Source: Ensifer sp. LCM 4579
GTDB lineage: Bacteria > Pseudomonadota > Alphaproteobacteria > Rhizobiales > Rhizobiaceae
Reading direction: 5' to 3'
Assembly: GCF_001854885.1 (NCBI RefSeq)
Contig: NZ_MDDV01000015.1
Span: 42,216-106,215 of the forward strand
Length of the DNA: 64,000 nucleotides
A program made the position numbers and the translations under genes. This document shows positions 48,956 through 56,792 of this stretch, piece by piece. Under the pieces are notes generated by a model. It did no database searches. It saw only the letters and a program-made list of their open reading frames with translations, and was not told the DNA's origin. Position 1 is the first letter of the stretch. Every line of letters starts with the position of its first letter.

Positions 48956-48977
48956 CATATAAAGAAGTCTTTATATG
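48956..48977. promoter_or_regulatory. Candidate operator upstream of ahcY (SAH/SAM-responsive regulator type)
   Basis: CATATAAAGA (48956-48965) and TCTTTATATG (48968-48977) form a perfect 10-bp inverted repeat around AG. It is AT-rich in a GC-rich genome and lies in the ptsH-ahcY gap. ArsR-family regulators sensing S-adenosylhomocysteine (SahR/SamR types) are known to control methionine-cycle genes in proteobacteria through ATATAAAG-like palindromes (from memory). The regulator gene is not in the window. Confidence 0.65.
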
Positions 48978-49017
48978 TTTATATCGGCGGCGGGCAGCCT
49001 TCCATAAAGACGAAGTC

Positions 49018-49311
49018 TTACATTTCCTCGCCGAACTTGTCGCGCACCAGGGCATCGAGGGCGTTCAGCGCCTCTTCCGCCTGCGAACCGCTGGCGCTGA
49101 CGAAGACGCTGCAGCCGGTGCTCGCCGCCAGCATCATCAGTCCCATGATCGACGTTCCGCCGACGGTCATGCCGTCCTTGGAAACGGTAATCTCGGCGTC
49201 ATAGGCCTCGACCGTCTGGACGAACTTCGCCGAGGCGCGCGCATGCAGGCCGCGCTTGTTGATGATCAGCAGTTCGCGCGTCAGCACCGTGTCGGAGAGT
49301 TGGTCCATCAT
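49018..49311 (-). CDS. ptsH: HPr phosphocarrier protein
   Basis: A 97-residue phosphocarrier. The phosphorylated histidine is H23 in [14 protein letters not shown], and the regulatory serine equivalent to Ser46 is S54 in [14 protein letters not shown]. Rhizobia have an incomplete, regulatory PTS without sugar permeases; HPr passes phosphate from EI(Ntr) to EIIA proteins and is a target of HprK. ATG at 49311 overlaps the EIIA stop by 4 bases; a second ATG is the next codon. The order hprK-EIIA-ptsH with 4-base overlaps shows a single functional unit. Confidence 0.93.
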   Translation of the reverse strand: MMDQLSDTVLTRELLIINKRGLHARASAKFVQTVEAYDAEITVSKDGMTVGGTSIMGLMMLAASTGCSVFVSASGSQAEEALNALDALVRDKFGEEM

Positions 49312-49709
49312 TTTCCACTCAGCACGCGGCTGGCGACATTGATGTATTTTCGCCCCGCTTCCGAGGCTTCGACAAGAGCCTTGTCCATGTCGCTTTCGCC
49401 GCGAACGCCCGCGAGCTTGATCAGCATCGGCAGGTTGGCGCCGGCGATCACCTCGACGCTGCCGCTGCGCATTACCGAAATGGCGAGGTTGGAGGGCGTA
49501 CCGCCGAACATGTCCGTCAGGATGATGACGCCGTCGCCCTCATTGGCGCTGTCAACGGCGTTGATGATGTCCTGACGCCGCTGGTCCATGTCGTCCTCGG
49601 GGCCGATGCACACCGTCTCGATTGCTCTTTGCGGACCGACGACATGTTCCAAGGCATGCCGAAACTCATCCGCCAGCTTGCCATGGGTGACAAGCACAAG
49701 TCCGATCAT
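49308..49709 (-). CDS. PTS EIIA component, mannose/fructose family (regulatory)
   Basis: A 133-residue EIIA of the mannose (man) family. The phosphorylated histidine is H9 in MIGLVLVTHGKLADEF; GVIILTDMFGGTPSNLAISVM and VEVIAGANLPMLIKLA are family segments. No EIIB, EIIC or EIID is nearby, so it probably acts as a signalling relay rather than in sugar uptake, possibly towards the ChvG-ChvI system encoded upstream (inference from linkage). ATG at 49709 gives the usual short N-terminus; the frame is open to 49823. It overlaps ptsH by 4 bases. Confidence 0.92.
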   Translation of the reverse strand: MIGLVLVTHGKLADEFRHALEHVVGPQRAIETVCIGPEDDMDQRRQDIINAVDSANEGDGVIILTDMFGGTPSNLAISVMRSGSVEVIAGANLPMLIKLAGVRGESDMDKALVEASEAGRKYINVASRVLSGK

Positions 49710-49866
49710 GGGTATCTTTGCTCCAACTGAATCCGCAACTCGTCGATGGGTGAGATATCGCAATGCAGCAATTTCGTCCACCTGTTGGGGCGGCCATCTT
49801 GGCAAGGAAAAGGCGAAGTGCAAGCCTAAAATGCCGAAAAAGCAGCCGTTTTGCTGTCATATAGGG

Positions 49867-50322
49867 CTAAATGCCTAATTTTTCGGGCAGCACCGCGAGC
49901 AGCGCGTCGAGCGGCGAGAGGGAGCCGTCAACGGGAAGTCGTATTATTGGCAGGCCATTGCCAACTTCTAGATGCATTAGCTCCTGCTCCGGCGGTAGGC
50001 GGGGGTCGTATGGTGCCTTCACCGGCAGGATTGCCCAGTCGAGAATGCAGGCCGGAACGATGTCCACTGCGGTGATACCGACGCCGCGAATTTCGATCAG
50101 GCCGCGAATGGCGGCCGGGCAACGCGCCACGACCCGGCCGTTCTCCAGCGACAGGTCGACCCGGTCGTCGGCAACAAGCGCCGCGAAGCGCCCGTGGTGC
50201 CGCACCTGCGAAATCAGGGAGAGCGCCAGCGCCGACTTTCCCGAGCCGGAGGCGCCGGTGATGAGAAAGCCGGTCGTGCCAAGCACGATCGCCGTCGCAT
50301 GGATGTTGCAGCCGGCCGTCAC
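49867..50322 (-). CDS. hprK: HPr kinase/phosphorylase (short alphaproteobacterial form)
   Basis: A 151-residue P-loop kinase corresponding to only the C-terminal catalytic domain of Gram-positive HprK (about 310 residues). Walker A is GASGSGKSALAL (residues 23-34); LVADDRVDLSLENGRVVARCP, the HprK signature GLIEIRGVGIT and VDIVPACILDWAILPV follow. The usual C-terminal capsule ends at PEKLGI, so the family's last helices are shortened. It phosphorylates the regulatory serine of HPr. Its ATG overlaps the exoS stop (ATGA), tying it to the two-component pair. Confidence 0.92.
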   Translation of the reverse strand: MTAGCNIHATAIVLGTTGFLITGASGSGKSALALSLISQVRHHGRFAALVADDRVDLSLENGRVVARCPAAIRGLIEIRGVGITAVDIVPACILDWAILPVKAPYDPRLPPEQELMHLEVGNGLPIIRLPVDGSLSPLDALLAVLPEKLGI

Positions 50323-52103
50323 GCGCTCTGCTCTGCAGGCAGCGACAGGACGAAGCGGGCACCGGTTACGCGACCGTCCTTGCCGACGATGTTCTCGGCC
50401 TTCAGCGCGCCCCCATGCGCCTCGGCAATCTGGCGCGAGATCGACAGGCCCAGGCCGGAGTTCTGGCCGAAATCCTCGCCTTCCGGCCGGTCGGTGTAGA
50501 ATCGCTCGAAGATGCGGTCGATGTCCTCCGCCTGGATGCCGGGTCCGTTGTCCTCGATCGTGACGATGCAGCGTGACCGCGACCGGCTTAGCCGCAGGAT
50601 GATGCGGCCGTTCGGCGTGGGCACGAAGGAGCGCGCATTCTCGATGAGATTGGTGATGATCTGGCTGATGCGCAGCTCATAGCCGCTGACGAAGAAATTC
50701 GCCTTCGGATTGTCCTTGCGGTCGATGACGAAGTCGAGCAGCACGGCTTTCTTGCTGCCGCGGACCTGCCGCGAGATGTCGACGAGGTCGCCGAGGAGCT
50801 TTTCCAGGTCGATCTTCTTCGCATCGCTCCGGGCAAGCTCGGCGTCGAGCCGCGAAGCGTCGGAAATATCGCTGATCAGGCGGTCGAGACGCCTGACATC
50901 GTGCTGGATGATGTCGAGCAGCCGCTTCTTGGAATCCTCTGTGCGCGCGAGCGGCAGGGTCTCCACCGCACTGCGCAGCGAGGTCAGCGGATTCTTCAGC
51001 TCATGGCTGACATCGGCGGCAAAATTCTCGATCGCGGCGATGCGGTCGTAGAGTGCCGTGGTCATTTCCCGGAGTGCGATCGAGAGATTGCCGATCTCGT
51101 CCTGGCGCGAGGAGAAATCCGGGATTTCCTCGCGTTCCTTGGCTCCGCGGCGCACGCGGATGGCTGCTGCCGCCAGCCGCCGCAGCGGATTGGCGATCGT
51201 CGAAGAAAGGAGCAGCGAAAGGATGACGTTGACGAGCGCGGCAACGCCGAAGACGCGGATGATCGCCAGGCGCTCGGCGTGCACGATCTTGTCGATGTCG
51301 CCGGCCTGGGTGGAGAGCAGCAGCACGCCGAGCACCGCACGGAAACGCTGCACCGGTACCGCCACGGATACGATCAGTTCGCCCTTTTCGGTGACGCGCA
51401 CGACCGCCCCGCGCACGCCGGTCAGCGCGTTCATCACCTCCGGATAGACCGAGCCGTTGCCGCCCGGCGGCTCCTTGTAGAGCGGCAGGTTGCTCGGCTG
51501 CAAGAGCCGGTTGAACCAGGTGCTGATCGTCTCCGTAATGCCGGGCGTTTCCGGATCGACGGGCGGCAGATCGAAGCGAAGCACCTGGCCACCGCTATAG
51601 AGATGGCGCGAGTCGAGCAGCAGGTCGGCATCGGCGTCGAAGAGACGGGCGCGCGTGCGCGTCGGCGAGATGAGCCTTCGCAGGACCGGCGCGACCCGCT
51701 CCTGGATGATTGGAAATTCCAGGTCCTCGTCGCTCGGCAGCGGCGTGATGCTTTCGCCGGCCTGAAGCTCCAGAAGCTTTTCCGGATCGATGGTGATCGA
51801 GTTCGTGTCGACCGATGCCGATGCCGAAATCGCGCCGGCGATGATTTCGCCCTGTGTCAGCAGGCTTTCCACGCGGGCGTCGATGAGCCCCTCGCGAAAC
51901 TGGTTGAGATACATGATCCCGCCGACGAGCACGATGAGCGCGACGAGGTTGAAGAAGACGATGCGCCGCGTCAGGCTCGAAAAGACGGCGTTGCCGAACA
52001 GGCGGCGGATCAGCGTGAAGGGATGCGCCCAACGGCGCTGTCCGCGCAGTGCGGAGGGCCTCCCGTCCGAATCGTCGATCTCGCCCCGCAAGACTTCTAC
52101 CAA
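50319..52103 (-). CDS. exoS: Sensor histidine kinase ExoS/ChvG
   Basis: A 594-residue membrane kinase. Two membrane helices (SLTRRIVFFNLVALIVLVGGIMYL and AIIRVFGVAALVNVILSLLLSSTIANPL) flank a periplasmic sensor of about 230 residues; then HAMP, the H-box NFAADVSHELKNPLTSLRSAVE, N-box LIENARSFVPTPNG and G-boxes DNGPGIQAEDIDRIFERFYTDRP and NSGLGLSISRQIAEAHGG. ExoS/ChvG with ChvI senses acid/host signals, is held off by periplasmic ExoR, and controls succinoglycan, motility and symbiosis or virulence in Rhizobiaceae. TTG at 52103 gives the length known for Sinorhizobium ExoS and has GGGAG upstream; ATG at 52223 is open but adds an unconserved 40 residues. Confidence 0.93.
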   Translation of the reverse strand: MVEVLRGEIDDSDGRPSALRGQRRWAHPFTLIRRLFGNAVFSSLTRRIVFFNLVALIVLVGGIMYLNQFREGLIDARVESLLTQGEIIAGAISASASVDTNSITIDPEKLLELQAGESITPLPSDEDLEFPIIQERVAPVLRRLISPTRTRARLFDADADLLLDSRHLYSGGQVLRFDLPPVDPETPGITETISTWFNRLLQPSNLPLYKEPPGGNGSVYPEVMNALTGVRGAVVRVTEKGELIVSVAVPVQRFRAVLGVLLLSTQAGDIDKIVHAERLAIIRVFGVAALVNVILSLLLSSTIANPLRRLAAAAIRVRRGAKEREEIPDFSSRQDEIGNLSIALREMTTALYDRIAAIENFAADVSHELKNPLTSLRSAVETLPLARTEDSKKRLLDIIQHDVRRLDRLISDISDASRLDAELARSDAKKIDLEKLLGDLVDISRQVRGSKKAVLLDFVIDRKDNPKANFFVSGYELRISQIITNLIENARSFVPTPNGRIILRLSRSRSRCIVTIEDNGPGIQAEDIDRIFERFYTDRPEGEDFGQNSGLGLSISRQIAEAHGGALKAENIVGKDGRVTGARFVLSLPAEQSA

Positions 52104-52462
52104 GCCTTCTGCTCCCGCGACGAAACCTTCGTCGCTTTTGTTCCTGTTCGCCGGCCAGTGGGCCACGATGCCGTTTGCGCGGTCCGACCTTCTCCAACAC
52201 CCGCGGCGGCCGGATTTCTGCATATTTTTGCGGGCCGGATCCGGCCCGCGGCACGCCAGAGATTCAGGCGCTGTAGCGACCTTCGCTTGCGGCCGCAGGG
52301 GTCGGAGTGCGGCATGAACCGCTGACCTGCGCCTTTTGCCGCGCCCACGGCCCGGCGGCGGTTTCGCACCGCGGCGATCTGCGCCCCGCCTTCGCGCCGC
52401 CTCTCAATGCGCCACAATCGGTGTGATGGCAAGTCCCGCCTGGACCGCGAGAAATTTCAGCG
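52104..52462. other. chvI-exoS intercistronic region with a strong palindrome
   Basis: About 360 bases between the chvI stop and the exoS start, same strand, no credible gene. A perfect 20-base palindrome GCGGGCCGGATCCGGCCCGC lies at 52230-52249; on the transcript it can form a GC hairpin followed by an A-run, not a U-run, so it is not a standard terminator. A GCGCTGTAGCGACCTTCGC stretch at 52268-52286 resembles one arm of the RIME-like repeat. Confidence 0.6.
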
Positions 52463-53188
52463 TCAGGCTGTCTCGCGAAACCGGTAGCCGACGCCGTAGA
52501 GCGTCTCGATCATATCGAACTCGTTGTCGACCATCTTGAACTTCTTGCGGAGCCGCTTGATATGGCTGTCGATCGTCCGATCGTCGACATAGACCTGCTC
52601 GTCATAGGCGGCGTCCATCAGTGCGTCGCGGCTCTTGACGACGCCCGGGCGCTGCGCCAGCGAATGCAGGATCAGGAATTCCGTCACCGTCAGCGTCACC
52701 GGCTCGTTCTTCCAGGTGCAGGTGTGACGCTCCTGGTCCATGACGAGCTGGCCGCGTTCCAGCGAGCGGGCGGGCGTGTCGCCGTTCTTAGCCGTGCCGG
52801 CGGCGCCGGCGGCCGCGATCTCGCGGTTGGCCGCGCGACGCAGGATCGCTTTCACTCGCTCCACCAGCAGCCGCTGGGAAAAGGGCTTGGTGATGAAATC
52901 GTCCGCGCCCATCTTGAGTCCGAAGAGCTCGTCGATCTCCTCGTCCTTGGAGGTCAGGAAGATTACGGGCAGATCCGATTTCTGTCTCAGCCGGCGTAAC
53001 AGCTCCATGCCGTCCATGCGCGGCATCTTGATGTCGAAGATCGCGAGCTGCGGCGGGCGGGCCAGCAGGCCCTCGAGCGCGGACGCGCCGTCGGTGTAGG
53101 TTTCGACCTTGTAGCCCTCGGCTTCCAGCGCGATGGACACGGATGTCAGGATGTTGCGGTCGTCATCGACAAGCGCGATGGTCTGCAT
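52463..53188 (-). CDS. chvI: Response regulator ChvI
   Basis: A 241-residue OmpR/PhoB-type regulator. The receiver domain starts [14 protein letters not shown] and has the phosphorylated D52 in [17 protein letters not shown] and K switch residues in FLTSKDEE and ITKPFS; the C-terminal winged helix has [53 protein letters not shown] linker rich in alanine ([17 protein letters not shown]) joins them. ATG at 53188 is the natural start; the frame is open to 53368. Partner of ExoS/ChvG, encoded 360 bases downstream; divergent from pckA. Confidence 0.94.
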   Translation of the reverse strand: MQTIALVDDDRNILTSVSIALEAEGYKVETYTDGASALEGLLARPPQLAIFDIKMPRMDGMELLRRLRQKSDLPVIFLTSKDEEIDELFGLKMGADDFITKPFSQRLLVERVKAILRRAANREIAAAGAAGTAKNGDTPARSLERGQLVMDQERHTCTWKNEPVTLTVTEFLILHSLAQRPGVVKSRDALMDAAYDEQVYVDDRTIDSHIKRLRKKFKMVDNEFDMIETLYGVGYRFRETA

Positions 53189-53359
53189 CGTATTCAACTC
53201 CGTCTTTTGATGTCCGGTGGCCGGATCCCGTTTGAGACGGGGCCAACCGCGAGTCACGGTTGCGTTACATGAGTATAAAGGTGGAACAAATTGTGGCGAA
53301 GTGCAAAAGCCCTTGCTGCGTTGCTCCCGTGGCGCGGCGGAAGTGCGACGCAGAATGGC

Positions 53360-53430
53360 GCATTTCAACCGATTAAAAAAAGCATAATTTTCTTTAAATC
53401 GATTAATATACTGAAATCATTACTCTTTTC
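53360..53430. promoter_or_regulatory. AT-rich divergent chvI/pckA control region with a candidate pckA operator
   Basis: The gap 53189-53517 has no gene. Its centre is very AT-rich for this genome. TTTAAATCGATTAATA (53393-53408) is an almost palindromic box around ATCGAT and a related CCGATTAAAAAAA lies at 53368-53380. The LacI-type regulator PckR of Sinorhizobium is reported to act on TTTAAATCGATT-like sites at pckA (from memory), so this is the likely operator. Exact promoter elements were not assigned. Confidence 0.5.
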
Positions 53431-53517
53431 GGATAGGCTATCTTGTTTTCAGAATTCCGGATCAGTATGGTCCGGCCAAATTCAACGCCGTCGGGCAAAC
53501 ACGAAGGAAGCTTGACC

Positions 53518-55128
53518 ATGGAGCAGCTTGGCAGCCGCAACCCCTCGAACGGTCTCGAAACAATCGGCTTTTCCGACCTCTCGACCGTTCGCTACAACTT
53601 CGAGGCAGCGGAGCTTTACGAAGAAGCCCTTCGCCGCGGCGAGGCGCAGCTGACGGCTGAGGGTGCGCTCTGCGCGCGTACCGGCCAACACACCGGCCGG
53701 TCGCCGAAGGACAAGTACATCGTGCGCGATGCGGCGACCGCCGGTGAGATCTGGTGGGACAACAACAGCGCCATGACGCCGGAAAATTTCGATCGCCTGC
53801 ACCAGGACATGCTGGCGCATGCCAAGGGCATGTCGCTCTATGTGCAGGATCTGATCGGCGGTGCCGACCCGGAGAACGAGCTGCCGACGCGCGTCGTCAC
53901 GGAATTCGCCTGGCACTCGCTGTTCATCCGCAACCTTCTGATCCGGCCCGAGCGCGAAGCGCTAACGACCTTTGCACCCCAGCTGACGATAATCGACCTG
54001 CCGAGCTTCAAGGCTGATCCGGAGCGCCATGGTTGCCGCAGCGAAACCATCATCGCCTGCCATTTCACCAGGGGTCTGGTACTGGTCGGCGGCACCTCCT
54101 ATGCCGGCGAGATGAAGAAGTCGGTCTTTACCGTGCTCAACTACCTGCTGCCGAAAAAATCGGTGATGCCGATGCACTGCTCGGCCAATGTCGGCCCCGA
54201 CGGCGATACGGCCGTGTTCTTCGGCCTCTCGGGCACCGGCAAGACGACGCTGTCCGCCGATCAGAGCCGGACGCTGATCGGTGACGACGAGCACGGCTGG
54301 GGCGATAAGGGCGTCTTCAACTTCGAAGGCGGCTGCTACGCCAAGGCGATCCGCCTGTCGGAATCGGCCGAACCGGAAATTTTCTCGACGACGCGGCGCT
54401 TCGGCACCGTCATGGAAAACGTCGTCCTCGACGATCGGCGCATGCCTGATTTCGATGACGGCTCGCTGACGGAGAACACCCGCATCGCCTATCCGCTGCA
54501 TTTCATTCCCAATGCAAGCAGGACCGGCACGGCGCCGCAGCCGCGCACCATCATCATGCTGACGGCGGACGCCTTCGGCGTGATGCCGCCGATCGCCAAG
54601 CTGACACCGGAACAGGCGATGTACCACTTCCTTTCCGGCTACACCGCCAAGGTCGCTGGCACGGAAAGGGGTGTGACGGAGCCCGAGGCGACTTTCTCGA
54701 CCTGCTTCGGTGCACCCTTCATGCCGCGCCATCCGTCCGAATACGGCAATCTTCTCAAGGAACTGATCGCCAAGAACGGCGTTACCTGCTGGCTCGTCAA
54801 CACCGGCTGGACCGGTGGCGCCTACGGCACGGGCAGCCGCATGCCGATCAGGGTCACGCGTGCCCTGCTGGCGGCGGCGCTCGATGGCTCCTTGAACAGT
54901 GCCGCATTCCGCACCGATGCGAACTTCGGCTTCGCGGTACCGGTGTCGGTCCCGGGCGTCGACGACCGAATTCTCGATCCGCGCTCCACCTGGGTGGACG
55001 GCAAAGCATATGACGTCCAGGCGCGGCGGCTGGTAGACATGTTCATCGCCAACTTTGCGAAGTTCGAGAGCCATGTCGACGGCAGCGTGCGCGACGCCGC
55101 CCCCGGCCCCCGGCTCGCTGCCGAATAG
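53518..55128 (+). CDS. pckA: Phosphoenolpyruvate carboxykinase (ATP)
   Basis: Gluconeogenic decarboxylation of oxaloacetate to PEP using ATP; needed by rhizobia for growth on succinate. The 536-residue product has [27 protein letters not shown], the kinase-1a P-loop [14 protein letters not shown], the metal site [22 protein letters not shown] and ENVVLDD. ATG at 53518 follows GAAGGAAG; the frame open upstream to 53443 has no similarity. It is divergent from chvI and ends next to a parS site and a split terminator-repeat structure. Confidence 0.96.
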   Translation: MEQLGSRNPSNGLETIGFSDLSTVRYNFEAAELYEEALRRGEAQLTAEGALCARTGQHTGRSPKDKYIVRDAATAGEIWWDNNSAMTPENFDRLHQDMLAHAKGMSLYVQDLIGGADPENELPTRVVTEFAWHSLFIRNLLIRPEREALTTFAPQLTIIDLPSFKADPERHGCRSETIIACHFTRGLVLVGGTSYAGEMKKSVFTVLNYLLPKKSVMPMHCSANVGPDGDTAVFFGLSGTGKTTLSADQSRTLIGDDEHGWGDKGVFNFEGGCYAKAIRLSESAEPEIFSTTRRFGTVMENVVLDDRRMPDFDDGSLTENTRIAYPLHFIPNASRTGTAPQPRTIIMLTADAFGVMPPIAKLTPEQAMYHFLSGYTAKVAGTERGVTEPEATFSTCFGAPFMPRHPSEYGNLLKELIAKNGVTCWLVNTGWTGGAYGTGSRMPIRVTRALLAAALDGSLNSAAFRTDANFGFAVPVSVPGVDDRILDPRSTWVDGKAYDVQARRLVDMFIANFAKFESHVDGSVRDAAPGPRLAAE

Positions 55129-55140
55129 GTTTCGAGCCCA

Positions 55141-55156
55141 TGATTCACGTGAAACC
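55141..55156. other. parS: parS-like site downstream of pckA
   Basis: TGATTCACGTGAAACC matches 14 of 16 positions of the parS consensus TGTTTCACGTGAAACA and is identical over 15 bases to the site at 4498-4513. It lies 12 bases past the pckA stop, about 52 kb from the proposed origin. Confidence 0.7.
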
Positions 55157-55281
55157 CGGCTCTACAGCGCCGCGCGTCTTACGAGACGCGCAAGGGTCGC
55201 TGTAGCGCCTTGAAGTGCTGCATGTCTTTGTCCTTATATCGAGGTCGATTAAAGGAGACATGCAGTAGCGGCCGGGTTTTT
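55152..55281 (+). terminator. Probable pckA terminator split by a repeat
   Basis: AAACCCGGC (55152-55160) can pair perfectly with GCCGGGTTT (55271-55279), which runs into TTTTT. The 9-bp stem plus U-run is a normal terminator, but the arms are 110 bases apart with a complete RIME-like element between them. The pckA terminator appears to have been enlarged by the repeat. Confidence 0.55.
55161..55268. repeat. RIME-like repeat, full-length copy with two hairpins
   Basis: First hairpin: CTACAGCG (55162-55169) with CGCTGTAG (55198-55205), enclosing CGCGTCT/AGACGCG. Second hairpin: CTGCATGTCT (55218-55227) with AGACATGCAG (55256-55265). This matches the two-part architecture of Rhizobium intergenic mosaic elements (RIME) as I remember them. 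It is the best copy in the window and the reference for the others (7683, 33572, 55959, 61570). Confidence 0.8.
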
Positions 55282-55454
55282 CCGTGGTGCGCCAAGCATG
55301 GCGCGTAGCGCCGTGACTGGCGCTGGGACGCCGCAAGGCTCCCTCCTACCCGATGCCGGCTCCTGCCGCGCCCATCGGGTCGCAACGGCAAGAGGATGAA
55401 TAGGCGAAGGGAAAGCTGCTTCACACGTTTCCCTCCTTCGTGCGATAGAGGGTC

Positions 55455-55889
55455 ATGCCAAGCGAACCGCTTTACATCAATGAAACGATCGTCATCGCCG
55501 GCTGGGAACTGACGGAGCAATTCGTGCTGGCCGGCGGTCCGGGCGGCCAGAACGTCAACAAGGTGTCGACGGCCGTCCAATTGTTCTTCAACATTGTGGC
55601 CTCGCCGTCGCTGCCGGAGCGCGTCAAGACAAATGCGCTGAAGCTCGCCGGCCGCCGCGCCTCGAAGGACGGCGTGCTGATGATCGAGGCCAATCGCTTC
55701 CGCAGCCAGGATCGCAATCGCGAGGATGCCCGCGAGCGCCTGAAGGAACTGATCCTGAAGGCGGCTGCGCCGCCGCCGCCGCCGCGCAAGAAGACAAAGC
55801 CGACGCGCGGTTCCATCGAGAGGCGGCTGAAGGAGAAAACCGGCCGCGCCGAGATCAAGCGGCTGCGCACCCGGCCGGAAGGCGACTGA
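55455..55889 (+). CDS. arfB: Peptidyl-tRNA hydrolase ArfB (ribosome rescue)
   Basis: A 144-residue class I release-factor-like protein. The catalytic GGQ is in FVLAGGPGGQNVNKVSTAVQLFFNI; the C-terminal basic tail (PPPPPRKKTKPTRGSIERRLKEKTGRAEIKRLRTRPEGD), which enters the empty mRNA channel in ArfB/YaeJ, is present. It hydrolyses peptidyl-tRNA on ribosomes stalled without a stop codon. No codon-recognition domain is present, distinguishing it from RF1/RF2. Start ATG at 55455 gives MPSEPLYINETIVIAGWEL. It stands alone between repeats. Confidence 0.93.
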   Translation: MPSEPLYINETIVIAGWELTEQFVLAGGPGGQNVNKVSTAVQLFFNIVASPSLPERVKTNALKLAGRRASKDGVLMIEANRFRSQDRNREDARERLKELILKAAAPPPPPRKKTKPTRGSIERRLKEKTGRAEIKRLRTRPEGD

Positions 55890-55958
55890 GGCGCCGGCGC
55901 GCTTTCGGGTGGCCGGGCGTGGGGTGAGGCGATACCCCGGTCCCCCGTGAAGTTGCTC

Positions 55959-56053
55959 GCATGTTTCCTCAAATCTATCTCGACTTGAGGATAAAGACAT
56001 TCAGCAACTGAGATGCTGCAGCGCCTCTTGCGCGTCTGACAAGACGCGCGGCA
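55959..56053. repeat. RIME-like repeat, copy in opposite order
   Basis: A GCATGTTTCCTCAA stretch with CTCAA (55968-55972) pairing TTGAG (55985-55989), then ATGCTGCAGCGCC, and a GCGCGTCT (56030-56037) / AGACGCGC (56042-56049) hairpin. Both parts of the family are present, but the CATGT hairpin now precedes the GCGCGTCT hairpin. It ends 25 bases before the alkB start, between arfB and alkB. Confidence 0.75.
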
Positions 56054-56078
56054 CGGAAGGTTGGAAGGAAAGACCGCA

Positions 56079-56690
56079 ATGCAGGTGCTGCCGAAAGGCG
56101 TCAGGCATATACCTGGTTTTCTGGACCGGCGCCGACAGGAGCAACTGGTCGAGGCGATCCGCTACGTTGTCGCCGAGGCGCCGCTCTATGTGCCGGAAAT
56201 GCCAAGGACGGGTAAGCCCCTGTCGGTGCGGATGACCAATTGCGGCGCGCTCGGCTGGGTGACGGATCGCGAAGGCGGTTATCGCTATCAGGCGAAGCAT
56301 CCGCAGACCGGGCGCCCCTGGCCGCCGATGCCGGACCTGCTCCTCGAAGTCTGGCGCGCGGTTTCGGGCGGCCACAAGGCGCCCGAGGCCTGCCTCGTCA
56401 ACTTCTATTCGGCCGACGCCCGCATGGGCCTGCATCAGGATCGGGACGAACTGGACCTCGATACCGCGGTCGTGTCGATCTCGCTCGGGGACAGCTGCCT
56501 CTTCCGCGTCGGCGGCAAGAGCCGCGGCGGCCAGACCATGTCCTTCAAGCTCGCAAGCGGCGATGTCGTCGTGCTCGGCGGCGAGGGGCGGCTCGCCTTC
56601 CATGGGGTCGACCGCATCTATCCGAATACTTCGACCTTGCTCAGGAACGGCGGCCGGCTGAACCTGACGCTGCGGCGGGTCAATCCTTGA
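56079..56690 (+). CDS. alkB: Alpha-ketoglutarate-dependent DNA repair dioxygenase AlkB
   Basis: Removes N1-methyladenine and N3-methylcytosine from DNA by Fe(II)/2-oxoglutarate-dependent oxidation. The 203-residue protein has the iron ligands H119 and D121 (LHQDRDE) and H175 (FHGVDR), and the 2-oxoglutarate-binding arginines R193 and R199 in RLNLTLRR. VRMTNCGALGW and CLVNFYSADARMGLHQDRDE are typical AlkB segments. ATG at 56079 has GGAAGGAAAGA; a TTG six codons upstream is less likely. It converges on coaA, with about 100 bases between. Confidence 0.93.
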   Translation: MQVLPKGVRHIPGFLDRRRQEQLVEAIRYVVAEAPLYVPEMPRTGKPLSVRMTNCGALGWVTDREGGYRYQAKHPQTGRPWPPMPDLLLEVWRAVSGGHKAPEACLVNFYSADARMGLHQDRDELDLDTAVVSISLGDSCLFRVGGKSRGGQTMSFKLASGDVVVLGGEGRLAFHGVDRIYPNTSTLLRNGGRLNLTLRRVNP

Positions 56691-56792
56691 GAAACGGACG
56701 GCAAGATCGATCCGCTGCTGAGATCACGTTTGGACGACCAAAGGGTGGGGAGGGATCTATTCTCCAACACGTGGGAGGGTGCCTTCGGCGGC

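Noticed and set aside
52104..52223. Longer N-terminus for ExoS from ATG at 52223
   Set aside because: The extra 40 residues are unlike the family and no ribosome-binding site precedes the ATG; TTG at 52103 has GGGAG and gives the expected length.
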